Source of the DNA: Peptoniphilus harei
Lineage (GTDB): Bacteria > Bacillota > Clostridia > Tissierellales > Peptoniphilaceae
Reading direction: 5' to 3'
DNA length: 64,000 nt
Assembly: GCF_900454685.1 (NCBI RefSeq)
Contig: NZ_UATM01000032.1
Coordinates: 558,001 to 622,000, forward strand
The notes beneath the pieces are model-generated. The model was not told the DNA's origin. It did no database searches and saw only the letters and a list, made by a program, of their open reading frames with translations. The translations under genes were made by a program, and so were the position numbers. The number at the start of each line of letters is the position of its first letter. Positions within the stretch are counted from its first letter, which is position 1. This document shows, in pieces, positions 8,647 through 16,845 of this stretch.

Positions 8647-8653
8647 AAAAGTC

Positions 8654-8682
8654 TTGACAGGTAAAATTAATGATGCTAACAT
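8654..8682 (+). promoter_or_regulatory. Promoter for the T-box/metE-like unit
   Basis: A consensus -35 TTGACA (8654-8659), a 17-bp spacer, and a -10 TAACAT (8677-8682) sit directly upstream of the T-box leader. Transcription would start near 8689. Confidence 0.75.
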
Positions 8683-8688
8683 TATAGA

Positions 8689-8945
8689 AAATTTAAACCA
8701 TTTGAAGAGAAGAGTAATCCATCTTGGAATTTTACAGAGAAGCCCGTTTTGCTGAGAGGGTCAAAGGAAGATGTGGATGAACATGGCCTCTGATGGGATT
8801 AGTCGATATTAGACTTTTCCGGGAGCTCCCGTTATAGAGATAGAGTATGTTGGTACTTGAGAGTGGCATTCCTTATGCAAAATAGGTGGTAACGCGGAAA
8901 TAATTCGTCCTTATTGTTTTTTATAAACAGTAAGGACTTTTTTTT
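8689..8945 (+). promoter_or_regulatory. T-box leader (tRNA-sensing attenuator), probably methionine-specific
   Basis: The leader has the conserved T-box core TGGTAACGCGG (8887-8897), whose UGGU can pair with an uncharged tRNA ACCA end. It is followed by a terminator: stem 8907-8917 with 8927-8937, then eight Ts. Upstream is a long stem I; 8711-8719 can pair with 8791-8800. A specifier candidate ATG (Met) lies at 8783-8785 in GAACATGG, followed by a purine as expected. The downstream gene is a methionine-synthase-like enzyme, which fits a Met T-box. The specifier assignment is an inference from local pattern. Confidence 0.87.
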
Positions 8946-8985
8946 ATACATTCTCAAGATAGATTTTAGAAAAAGGAGAAAGAAA

Positions 8986-10098
8986 ATGACAAAAATTTTA
9001 GCACCAAGTAAGTTCGACGTTGTAGGATCTTTTTTGAGACCAAGAGATTTAAAAATCGCAAGAGAAAAGTTTTCTAAGGGGGAAATTTCAGGAGAAGAAC
9101 TTAGAAAAGTTGAAGACAAAGAAATAGAAAAGTTAGTGAAAAAGCAAAAGGAAGCAGGACTAAAAATTATATCTGATGGAGAGTTTAGAAGATCCTGGTG
9201 GCACTTTGACTTCTTCTGGGGACTTGAAGGAATAGAAAAGTACACTTTGGCTGAAGATGAACTAATTCACTTCCATGGAGAAACCCTAAGACCTGACGGA
9301 GTAAAAATTGTCGGAAAAATTGGAGGTAAAAACCACCCCTTCCTAGACCACTACAAGTTTGTAAAAGGATTTGAAGATGAAAACACAGTGGCAAAACAAA
9401 CAATTCCATCACCTGCCCAACTCCTAAGAACTGTCTATAAACAAATTGGAGAAGGAAAAATTTATGAAGATGAAAATGAATTTGTAGAAGATGTAGCCAA
9501 GGCTTATGGAGAATTTTTCCAAGAAATTTATGAATTAGGTTGCAGAAACTTGCAAATAGACGATTGCACTTGGGGTGCCTTAGTAGATGATGATGCCACA
9601 AAACTTTATGAAGCTGATGGAAAGAATATTGAAGACCTTAAGAAGATTTACTTAGAAATAAATAACAAGGCAATAGAAAAAGCACCAGAAGGACTAAATA
9701 TAACAACTCATATTTGCAAGGGCAATTACAAGTCATCCTTTCACTTCAAGGGAGCCTACGACGCAGTTGCAGATTATGTCCTAGCAAGAGAAAATGTATC
9801 AGCCTTTTATCTAGAATACGACGACGAAAGATCTGGAGACTTTAAGGCCCTTGCCAAAATTCCAGCAGGCAAGAAAGTTGTCCTTGGGATAGTTACATCA
9901 AAAAGACCAGAACTTGAAGATAAAGAAGAACTAATAAAGAGAATAAAAGAAGCGGCAAGATATATTCCTCTAGAAAATATCTGCATATCACCCCAATGCG
10001 GTTTCTCATCAACAGAAGAAGGCAACGCAGTGACAGAAGAAGACCAATGGAAGAAGATAGCTCTTTTAAAAGAAGTAGCAGAAGAAGTTTTAATTTAA
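8986..10098 (+). CDS. MetE C-terminal-domain-like methyltransferase (YxjG/YxjH type)
   Basis: 370 aa from ATG 8986 (AAAGGAG upstream). An in-frame upstream extension would start inside the terminator and is rejected. It has only the catalytic barrel of cobalamin-independent methionine synthase: SFLRPRDL near the N-terminus, QIDDCTWG, the zinc ligands His-x-Cys in THICKGN, and the distal Cys in SPQCGFSS. The long N-terminal MetE domain is absent, as in the YxjG/YxjH group, which transfers a methyl group to homocysteine or related thiols using a partner or a different methyl donor. T-box control suggests a role in methionine supply. Confidence 0.85.
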   Translation: MTKILAPSKFDVVGSFLRPRDLKIAREKFSKGEISGEELRKVEDKEIEKLVKKQKEAGLKIISDGEFRRSWWHFDFFWGLEGIEKYTLAEDELIHFHGETLRPDGVKIVGKIGGKNHPFLDHYKFVKGFEDENTVAKQTIPSPAQLLRTVYKQIGEGKIYEDENEFVEDVAKAYGEFFQEIYELGCRNLQIDDCTWGALVDDDATKLYEADGKNIEDLKKIYLEINNKAIEKAPEGLNITTHICKGNYKSSFHFKGAYDAVADYVLARENVSAFYLEYDDERSGDFKALAKIPAGKKVVLGIVTSKRPELEDKEELIKRIKEAARYIPLENICISPQCGFSSTEEGNAVTEEDQWKKIALLKEVAEEVLI

Positions 10099-10120
10099 AA
10101 TTTTGCAAACTATGTAAATT

Positions 10121-10372
10121 TTATAAACTACAAAAGACTAGGAAGTCATAAAGAAATATTAACTGACCAAAAAATACAAAGTATCATAAAATTATGACTT
10201 GATAAAAAACTATAAGCTTGCAAATAAGTATAGGTTAATAAAAAAGCAGGAAGTCATAAAAAAATATAAGATCATAAAGAAATGTAGACTGGTAAATAGA
10301 TATAAAGTTGTAAAAAAGTATAGACTCATAAAAAATTACAGACTTATAAAAAACAACAAAGTAACAAAAATT
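10121..10372 (+). repeat. Degenerate 18-bp tandem array 1 (14 units)
   Basis: Units of exactly 18 bp run head to tail. The ten from 10193 to 10372 are the clearest, with a rough consensus TATARRNTNATAAAAAAN. Four more-diverged units lie upstream (10121-10192). Read in one frame the clear units give hexapeptides such as KYRLIK, KYKIIK, NYRLIK and RYKVVK, without a stop for 62 codons; the upstream units contain stops. A TTG at 10199 could start this frame but has no ribosome site. No function is known to me. A second array of the same period and similar sequence is at 38323-38538. Confidence 0.8.
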
Positions 10373-10384
10373 TCAAGTTTATAA

Positions 10385-10849
10385 TTAGAAAAGATTTTAT
10401 TATTTAAATTAAAATTAAGGGTTATGACCACCCTAGTATTTTAATTAAGTTTATAAAAATATTTTCCTAAAAGAAAACTCCTCCTAAATTGATTAAAAAT
10501 ATTACAAAAAGATCTCCAGTTTTGGAGATTTTTTTATTGGATAAAACAAAATTTTTAATAAGAAAACAAAGAAAAAATACATTTTTAAATTCTCTATAAA
10601 ATTGTATTTTTAGGGAAGAGTCTTGAGATAAAATTTTTACAAATCTAAAATTCTATTTTACTTAAAAGAGATAGAGATTTGTATTTGTAAAGGGTCAAGA
10701 CTTTAATTATAAATCAATTTAAAGTGGAATAGGTCAAAGATGGGGAGGGAAAAATGTTTTTCTTATTTATTAAATTCACTAGACTAGGATTTTTGTTAAG
10801 GTTATAATTAATTTAATCATGCAATTATTTTTATGAGAGGAGACTTTAT
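10385..10849 (+). other. Non-coding, very AT-rich region before the permease gene
   Basis: About 465 bp with no credible gene. It holds a terminator (10512-10536) and an 8-bp inverted repeat, AGTCTTGA at 10619-10626 and TCAAGACT at 10695-10702, which could form the base of a folded leader ahead of the permease. A TATAAT at 10803-10808 might be the permease -10, but no good -35 is visible. Confidence 0.5.
10512..10536 (+). terminator. Rho-independent terminator
   Basis: A 7-bp perfect stem ATCTCCA/TGGAGAT with loop GTTT is followed by seven Ts. It lies downstream of the 18-bp array, so it may end transcripts that cross the array from the metE-like gene. Confidence 0.75.
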
Positions 10850-12286
10850 ATGCAAGATTCACAAAAGAAAATTAAGTGGAATGCCCTGGCTTTCATGGCC
10901 TTCTCCACTTTATGGGGTTTTGGAAATGTTGTTAACGGTTTCGTATTCTTTAACGGAATCCAAGTAATATTTTCATGGATCCTAATGTTCGCACTTTATT
11001 TTATTCCAAACGCTCTAATGGTTGGAGAACTTGGTTCAGCCTTCAAGGACGAGGGTGGTGGAGTTACATCATGGATAAGATCAACTTCTAGCGATAAGCT
11101 AGCTTATTACGCAGGTTGGACTTATTGGGCATGTCACATTACCTACATTGCTTCTAAGGGTTCTGGTGGACTAAAGGCTATGTCTTGGATGTTCTTCCAA
11201 AACGCAGAAGTTTATGACTCACTACCAACTGTTTATGTACAAATCGCAACTCTAGCAGTATTTTTAATTTTCTGCTGGGTAGCAAGTAGGGGACTTAACC
11301 CACTTAAAAACCTTGCAACTATTGCAGGTTCAAGTATGTTTGTTATGGGTATTCTTTACATCTTAATGATGCTAGCTGCACCAAAAATCAACCCTAATGG
11401 TGGTTACCAAGCTATGGACTGGTCTCTTAATAATTTAATCCCAACATTTGATATGAAGTATTTCACTTCTTTATCAATTCTTGTATTTGCTGTTGGTGGT
11501 ATTGAAAAGATGAGTCCTTACGTAAACAACATGGAAGGTAACTCTTCAAAAGAATTCCCTAAGGCAATGATTTTCGCTGCTGTAATGGTAATTATTTCTG
11601 CTATCTTTGGTACTATTGCCATGGGTATGATGTTTGATCCTGCTATTATTAATTCAGATCCTGCAACTTTTGACTCTTATGCAGCTAACGGTGCTTACTG
11701 GGCCTTCCAAAAAGTTGGAGAATACTATGGTCTTGGAAATTCTATTATGATCATCTACGCTTTATGTAACACTATTGGTCAATTCTCTACACTTGTTGTA
11801 AGTATTGACGCACCACTTAGAATGCTACTTGATGATGATAAGACAAATAAATATATACCAAGAAAGCTTCTTAAGAAAAATAAATATGGAGCTTACATCA
11901 ACGGTATTAAACTTATAATTGTTCTTGCAGGTTCTATTATCCTTGCACAAATCCTTGTGCCAGGTGCCGCAACTGTATTAAGACAATTAACAAAGCTTAA
12001 CTCAATTACAATGCCACTTCGTTACCTATGGGTATTCTTGGCATATATCTTCTTGAGAAAGAACAGGGGCGATGTAGAAAGAGACTTCTACTTCACTCGT
12101 AAGCAAGGTCTTGCTCTATTCTTTGGATTCTGGTGCTTCGTAGTTACAGCTGCTTGCTGTATCCTAGGAATGATTTCAGATGACCCAATGCAAATGGCAC
12201 TTAACATAATTACACCACTTGTACTTGTTGCACTTGGAGTAATCTTACCAATGATTAGGGCAAAGGAAGATCAAAAACTTAGCTAA
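10850..12286 (+). CDS. APC superfamily amino-acid permease
   Basis: 478 aa with about 12 membrane segments. The first segment has the permease hallmark WNALAFMAFSTLWGFGNVVNG, and an EGGG motif follows near residue 67, the usual amino-acid/proton symporter signature. It is full length and starts behind GAGAGGAG. The M18 aminopeptidase follows 18 bp later, so uptake or export of an amino acid or peptide product may be coupled to peptide breakdown. The substrate is not predictable; it resembles the glutamate/GABA-type and YfnA-type permeases. Confidence 0.82.
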   Translation: MQDSQKKIKWNALAFMAFSTLWGFGNVVNGFVFFNGIQVIFSWILMFALYFIPNALMVGELGSAFKDEGGGVTSWIRSTSSDKLAYYAGWTYWACHITYIASKGSGGLKAMSWMFFQNAEVYDSLPTVYVQIATLAVFLIFCWVASRGLNPLKNLATIAGSSMFVMGILYILMMLAAPKINPNGGYQAMDWSLNNLIPTFDMKYFTSLSILVFAVGGIEKMSPYVNNMEGNSSKEFPKAMIFAAVMVIISAIFGTIAMGMMFDPAIINSDPATFDSYAANGAYWAFQKVGEYYGLGNSIMIIYALCNTIGQFSTLVVSIDAPLRMLLDDDKTNKYIPRKLLKKNKYGAYINGIKLIIVLAGSIILAQILVPGAATVLRQLTKLNSITMPLRYLWVFLAYIFLRKNRGDVERDFYFTRKQGLALFFGFWCFVVTAACCILGMISDDPMQMALNIITPLVLVALGVILPMIRAKEDQKLS

Positions 12287-12304
12287 ATTCTAAAAGGAGG
12301 AAGT

Positions 12305-13627
12305 ATGAATTATTTAGAAACTTCAAAGGAATTGTTAGAATTTATTAGAAAATCTGCAAGTATGTTCCACACAATTGACACTGTGAAGACATATCTTGAC
12401 AAGGAAAATTTTATTGAATTAAAGGAAGGCGAAAGCTGGACTATTGAAAAAGGCAAAAATTATTACACTACAAGAAACGACTCAAGTATTATTGCCTTTA
12501 AGGTAGGTAGTGACCTTTCAGATTATCACTACCAACTAGTGGCTTCTCACTCTGACTCACCAACTTACAAGGTGAAAAGTATGCCAGAGCTAGATGGCCC
12601 AGGAGACTATGTAAAACTAAATGTAGAAGTTTATGGTGGACCAATTGATTCAGTTTGGTTCGACAAGCCACTTACTCTTGCAGGAAGAGTCCTAGTAGAA
12701 GAAGATGGCGCCATAGTTTCAAAGCTACTTCACATTGACAAGGATATTTTAATTATCCCAAATGTTGCCATCCATATGAACAGGGATGTAAACAAGGGTT
12801 ATGAATACAATAGACAAGTTGACCTTCTTCCACTATTTACAAATGGTGAAATGAAAAAAGGCGACTACAACAAGATGATAGCTGAAGAACTTGGAGTTAG
12901 TGAAGACCAAATTATTTCTAAGGACCTATTCTTAGTAAATAGACAAGAAGGAAAGATCTGGGGCTACAAGGATGAATTTGTTTCATCACCAAAACTTGAT
13001 GACCTAGAATGTGCCTTCACTTCACTTAAGGCCTTTATTGAAGGTAAAAACGACAAGGCAGTAAATGTTTACTGCTGCTTCGACAACGAAGAAGTTGGAT
13101 CAAACACAAAACAAGGTGCTATGTCTACCCTTCTTCACGACACATTAAAGAGACTTAACGCAGGTCTTGGTTTTGAAGAAGAAGAATACCACAAGGCTGT
13201 TGCAAAATCCTTCCTAGTAAGTGCTGACAATGCTCACGCAGTTCATCCAAACCACAAGGAGTTAACTGATGACGAAAACAGAACTTTCATGAATGAAGGA
13301 ATTGTAATCAAGGAAGCTGCTAACCAAAAGTACACATCAGATGCCTTTTCACAAGCAGTTTTCAAAAAGATTTGTGCCCTTGCTGAGGTACCAGTTCAAC
13401 ACTTTGCCAACAGATCTAACATGCAAGGTGGCTCAACTCTTGGAAACTTATCAAACACACAAGTGTCCCTTCACGCAGTTGACATTGGACTACCTCAACT
13501 AGCAATGCACTCCAACTACGAAACTGCAGGAGCAAAGGACCCAGCTTACATGGTTAAGGCCCTTACAAAATACTACAACACAAATATAAAAATCGATGGA
13601 GCATCAAAAATCTCTGTTGAAGAATAA
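12305..13627 (+). CDS. apeB: M18 family aminopeptidase (aspartyl aminopeptidase-like)
   Basis: 440 aa, normal for M18. Metal and catalytic residues are visible: SHSDSPTYKVK (His and Asp, about residues 80-90), FDNEEVGSNTKQGA (the Glu pair, near 260), SADNAHAVHPNH (near 310), and the final His in MHSNYETAG (near 410). These enzymes form large cytosolic oligomers that remove acidic or other N-terminal residues from peptides using two zinc ions. It follows the permease by 18 bp behind AAAAGGAGG and is followed by a terminator, giving a two-gene operon. Confidence 0.9.
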   Translation: MNYLETSKELLEFIRKSASMFHTIDTVKTYLDKENFIELKEGESWTIEKGKNYYTTRNDSSIIAFKVGSDLSDYHYQLVASHSDSPTYKVKSMPELDGPGDYVKLNVEVYGGPIDSVWFDKPLTLAGRVLVEEDGAIVSKLLHIDKDILIIPNVAIHMNRDVNKGYEYNRQVDLLPLFTNGEMKKGDYNKMIAEELGVSEDQIISKDLFLVNRQEGKIWGYKDEFVSSPKLDDLECAFTSLKAFIEGKNDKAVNVYCCFDNEEVGSNTKQGAMSTLLHDTLKRLNAGLGFEEEEYHKAVAKSFLVSADNAHAVHPNHKELTDDENRTFMNEGIVIKEAANQKYTSDAFSQAVFKKICALAEVPVQHFANRSNMQGGSTLGNLSNTQVSLHAVDIGLPQLAMHSNYETAGAKDPAYMVKALTKYYNTNIKIDGASKISVEE

Positions 13628-13667
13628 AATAAGATTTAAATTCTAAATTTAAATAAATACTTTTTTA

Positions 13668-13694
13668 GGGTGGGCTTAGGCCTGCTCTTTTTTT
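13668..13694 (+). terminator. Rho-independent terminator after the M18 gene
   Basis: An 8-bp stem (13668-13675 with 13680-13687, some G-T pairs) with loop TTAG and a T7 tail. Confidence 0.7.
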
Positions 13695-13793
13695 GTTGAA
13701 ATAAAAATTTTTACAGAGGATTTACTTTTAATAATCTCAATTTAAACAAAATTTTTTTATACTTATCAAAGGAAAATTTAGGAGGTTAAAAAA

Positions 13794-16445
13794 GTGAAAA
13801 ATAATTTGAAAAGAAGTTTTTTGTCATTATTTTTACTTGTTGCATTGTTTGTATCACTTATTCCAAGTGGAATATTTGCACAATCAAAAGTAGTTGCAGA
13901 GTGGGATTTTAGTAAAGAAAATTCTACTGGTTCCATTGGTGATGGAACTTTAAAGATTAAAGATACAAGTGGAAATAATAATGACTTGGAAATGCAAACT
14001 TACACAGGTGGACATTTAACTGATGATAAGTCTAGTGAAAATTGGGAAGATTATCTAAAGTTTTCGAGTGAATCTATAAATGGAAAGGGCTCAATTGAAT
14101 TTGCTGGACTTGCAAAGGATAAGGGTGCCGATTTTGTAACAGTAAATGACGCGCCAATAAACAAAGAAACATTTAGTGATGGCTATACAATTGAAATCTT
14201 GTATTATTTGCCAAAGGACTGGACTAATAATGATAAATGGATGGGAATGCTTGCAAGACAAGTTGCCGACACAAAGAATGTAAAGACAATGGACGAGCCT
14301 GAACTTGGTTCAACTTCTATTGCAGTTTCAAATTGTAAAGAAGTTCAATACTTAACTGTGAACGAAGATGATTCTCATCTTATGAAATCTGCTGTATGGT
14401 CTGTTGCCATGGATAAGGGCGGTCAATGGTATCACATAGCCATAACTTGTGATAACCAAGGAAATATAAAGTCTTTCTTAAATGGAGCGGAGTCTTTTAG
14501 GAATTATAAATCAAGTGATGGTGGAGCTATGAGAGGAATTTTTGCTGACCCAGCAGACGGAAGATTTAGAGTTGGTTCATCTTGGTGGAAAGAAGGAAGT
14601 CAAACTCTTGATAAGTTTTTAAATGGAAATATTGAAACAATAAGAATTTCTAAGGGAGCACTTTCTAAAAGTGAGTGGTTAATTCCAAATCCAGAAAGTC
14701 TAGCAGGAGATTTTGGTACAAATAAGGAATTTGCCTTGGAGAACAAAAATAATTACAATTTTGTATTTTTACCAGATACACAAAACACTGTAAAATTCAA
14801 ACCAGATGTAATGGACAGTGCCATTAGAGGTCTAGTTAATGATGCAGACAAAGGCAACATTAAAGCAGTTTCACATCTTGGAGATATTGTTGAAGACTTT
14901 GATGATAAGACACAGTTTGAAAATTCTAAAAATACATTTTATAAACTTGCTGATTCTAAAATAAAAACCTTGATTATTCCAGGTAATCACGATTACTGGC
15001 CAGAAGAAGGATATGGATATAATGATAAAGAATTTTACATGAATCCAAACAACAATCCTCTTGATATGTTTTATAAAGATTATTATGGAAAAGGCTCAGA
15101 TTTTACTAAAAAGGCCACATATGTAGTAAATGATTCTCCTTCTGGCAGATCATCTTACATGAAGGTAAGGGCAGGTTCCTATGAATATTTAATGGTGGGT
15201 CTATCTTGGTATGACCTTGGACGCGATAAGGATTGGTTTGAAAATATTTTAAAAGAAAACAGAGAAAATCCAACAATAATTGTGGCTCACAACATAGTTG
15301 ACTGTTCAGATACAGAACCATCTTCAGTTCAATTTTCTGGCGTTGGAGATGAAATCTGGAATATAATTAAAAAATATGATCAAGTATTTATGACAGTGTC
15401 TGGTCACTATCATGGAGCTGGGAATAAAGTTTATATGAACGACAAGAATAAACCAGTTATAACAATTCTAGCTGATTATCAATTTTCCTATAATGGTGGA
15501 AATGGATTTTTCAAATATGCAGAATTTGACGAAGATGCAAATAAAATTTTCTTAAAGACTTATTCACCTTATGCTGCAAGTCTTTCTGATTCTGAAAAAA
15601 CTTTCTTTGATGTAAATTATATGCTTGGAAAGGGAAATGACGATGTACTTGATTTAAACTTCGACAATAGATTTGATTTTGCAAAAAAATATCCAAGAGA
15701 AGTTGAAAAAGATGACAAGAATGTAATTCCTTGGACTGAAATAGAGGATAATGCCCAAGTAATTGATAATGATGTGGAAGAAAATTGGAATGATAATTTA
15801 ACCCACAGAAAACATCATGAAAAAACTTATCCAGTCTATGTTGGCACTTCAATATTTTCTGAAAACAAAAATCTTGAAAAAGAAGTAGACAAGAAAACAG
15901 AAGGCAAAAAAGCTGATGTAACAGATTATGAAGGCCACTGGGCAAAAGAATTTATAGAAAAAGTTTTAGATAAGGATCTTATGGACTTAATAAATGGGAA
16001 ATTCTTCCCAGATAGAAAGGCAACAAGATTTGAACTTGTAAAAGCACTTGCAAAGATGCAAAATGTAAATCCTAAAGAGTACACTGAAAATATTTATAAG
16101 GATTTAAATAAAGATTCAGAAGAAAGTGGCTATATTGTATGGGCAAGCAAGAAGGGCATAGTATATGGATATGAAGATGGAGAATTTAAGGGAAATAGAG
16201 AAATTTCAAGAGAAGAAGTTGCAGCTATCTTAAATAGATATGTGGAAAAACTTGGAATTGAAAGAAAAGAAGCTGAAGATATTAATTTTAAAGATGAAGC
16301 AAAGATATCTTCTTGGGCAAAGAATGAAGTAAAGAAGGCAGTAAGTAGAGGTCTATTTACTGGAAGAGATGATGGAAGCTTTGACCCTAAAGAAAATATA
16401 ACAAGAGGAGAAATTGCGAGAGTAATTGTAAATTTACTTTCATAA
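13794..16445 (+). CDS. Secreted calcineurin-like phosphoesterase with LamG-like and SLH domains
   Basis: 883 aa from GTG 13794 (ribosome site GGAGG). A signal peptide (about 1-29, ending IFAQS) precedes a LamG/concanavalin-like domain (about 35-290). The metallophosphoesterase domain (about 310-600) shows DTQN, HLGDIVEDF, GNHDYW, VAHNIVD and GHYHGAG, a complete metal-binding set. A charged linker with RKHHEKTYPVYV follows, then three SLH repeats (about 705-883) that should anchor it to cell-wall polymer. It probably cleaves extracellular phosphate esters. It is monocistronic. The SLH part closely resembles that of the GDPD protein at the right end of the window. Confidence 0.88.
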   Translation: MKNNLKRSFLSLFLLVALFVSLIPSGIFAQSKVVAEWDFSKENSTGSIGDGTLKIKDTSGNNNDLEMQTYTGGHLTDDKSSENWEDYLKFSSESINGKGSIEFAGLAKDKGADFVTVNDAPINKETFSDGYTIEILYYLPKDWTNNDKWMGMLARQVADTKNVKTMDEPELGSTSIAVSNCKEVQYLTVNEDDSHLMKSAVWSVAMDKGGQWYHIAITCDNQGNIKSFLNGAESFRNYKSSDGGAMRGIFADPADGRFRVGSSWWKEGSQTLDKFLNGNIETIRISKGALSKSEWLIPNPESLAGDFGTNKEFALENKNNYNFVFLPDTQNTVKFKPDVMDSAIRGLVNDADKGNIKAVSHLGDIVEDFDDKTQFENSKNTFYKLADSKIKTLIIPGNHDYWPEEGYGYNDKEFYMNPNNNPLDMFYKDYYGKGSDFTKKATYVVNDSPSGRSSYMKVRAGSYEYLMVGLSWYDLGRDKDWFENILKENRENPTIIVAHNIVDCSDTEPSSVQFSGVGDEIWNIIKKYDQVFMTVSGHYHGAGNKVYMNDKNKPVITILADYQFSYNGGNGFFKYAEFDEDANKIFLKTYSPYAASLSDSEKTFFDVNYMLGKGNDDVLDLNFDNRFDFAKKYPREVEKDDKNVIPWTEIEDNAQVIDNDVEENWNDNLTHRKHHEKTYPVYVGTSIFSENKNLEKEVDKKTEGKKADVTDYEGHWAKEFIEKVLDKDLMDLINGKFFPDRKATRFELVKALAKMQNVNPKEYTENIYKDLNKDSEESGYIVWASKKGIVYGYEDGEFKGNREISREEVAAILNRYVEKLGIERKEAEDINFKDEAKISSWAKNEVKKAVSRGLFTGRDDGSFDPKENITRGEIARVIVNLLS

Positions 16446-16476
16446 ATTAATTTTCTTAGTTTAATAAATAGACCAA

Positions 16477-16506
16477 AAAAGATGCTTAAGAAGGCATCTT
16501 TTTTCT
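16477..16506 (+). terminator. Rho-independent terminator after the phosphoesterase gene
   Basis: A 9-bp stem AAAAGATGC/GCATCTTTT (16477-16485, 16494-16502) with a T-rich tail. Confidence 0.8.
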
Positions 16507-16627
16507 TTGGAGAATTTATGAATAAATTGAAAGGAAAATATTAATTATAATATCTAAAATCTTCTACTAATTGCAATATTAATAAAATTTTTAAAATTTA
16601 AAAGGAATTTCTAATTTACAAAAATTA

Positions 16628-16638
16628 TATGTTATAAT
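16628..16638 (+). promoter_or_regulatory. Extended -10 promoter for the small gene before purF
   Basis: TGTTATAAT (the TATAAT at 16633-16638) is an extended -10 element. The -35 is poor. A Shine-Dalgarno and ATG follow at a normal distance. Confidence 0.55.
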
Positions 16639-16669
16639 GAAGTCATCACATTTATGGAGGATTGTTATT

Positions 16670-16756
16670 ATGTTTTTAGGCCTAATGTATTCAAGAAAAT
16701 TTACAGATAAAGCTCACGGCCCAATTGACTCTATATTTGCGACTAATTTTTTATAG
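16670..16756 (+). CDS. Small 28-codon ORF upstream of purF
   Basis: ATG 16670 lies 9 bases after a strong GGAGG (16656-16660). The 28-aa product begins MFLGLMYSRKF, has a polar centre with KAHGP, and ends IFATNFL. It has its own extended -10 promoter upstream and a terminator 9 bp after its stop, so it looks like a self-contained small gene or an attenuator leader for purF. There is no run of one amino-acid codon, so a classical amino-acid attenuator is not indicated. I do not recognise the peptide. An overlapping 18-codon frame from 16654 lacks a ribosome site. Confidence 0.55.
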   Translation: MFLGLMYSRKFTDKAHGPIDSIFATNFL

Positions 16757-16764
16757 GTATTATT

Positions 16765-16790
16765 AGCTCATCTTTTTGATGGGCTTTTTT
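16765..16790 (+). terminator. Terminator between the small ORF and purF
   Basis: An 8-bp stem AGCTCATC/GATGGGCT (16765-16772, 16778-16785, one G-T pair) with a T5 loop and a T6 tail. It lies between the promoter and purF, so purF expression must pass it or start after it. Confidence 0.75.
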
Positions 16791-16803
16791 AATTGGAGGA
16801 AGA

Positions 16804-16845
16804 ATGGAAGATTTTTATTTTTGGAAGAATGAGGTGGCAGACTAA
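16804..16845 (+). CDS. 13-aa leader peptide translationally coupled to purF
   Basis: ATG 16804 follows TGGAGGAAGA, an excellent ribosome site. The frame reads MEDFYFWKNEVAD and its TAA overlaps the purF ATG as TAATG. A second GAGGTGG inside the peptide gene serves purF. The arrangement predicts coupling of the two. The coding status is inferred from signals only. Confidence 0.5.
   Translation: MEDFYFWKNEVAD

Noticed and set aside
10121-10372. CRISPR array
   Set aside because: Units are 18 bp and head to tail with no unique spacers, and no cas genes are present.
10199-10384. 61-codon frame through 18-bp array 1
   Set aside because: TTG start with no ribosome site, upstream repeat units carry stops, and composition follows the DNA repeat. 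Reported as a repeat array, not as a gene.
16654-16710. 18-codon ORF overlapping the 28-codon ORF
   Set aside because: It starts inside the ribosome site region of the longer ORF and has no ribosome site of its own.
16620-16800. Purine or ZTP riboswitch before purF
   Set aside because: I could not find the conserved cores of either class; the region is better explained by a small ORF plus terminator.
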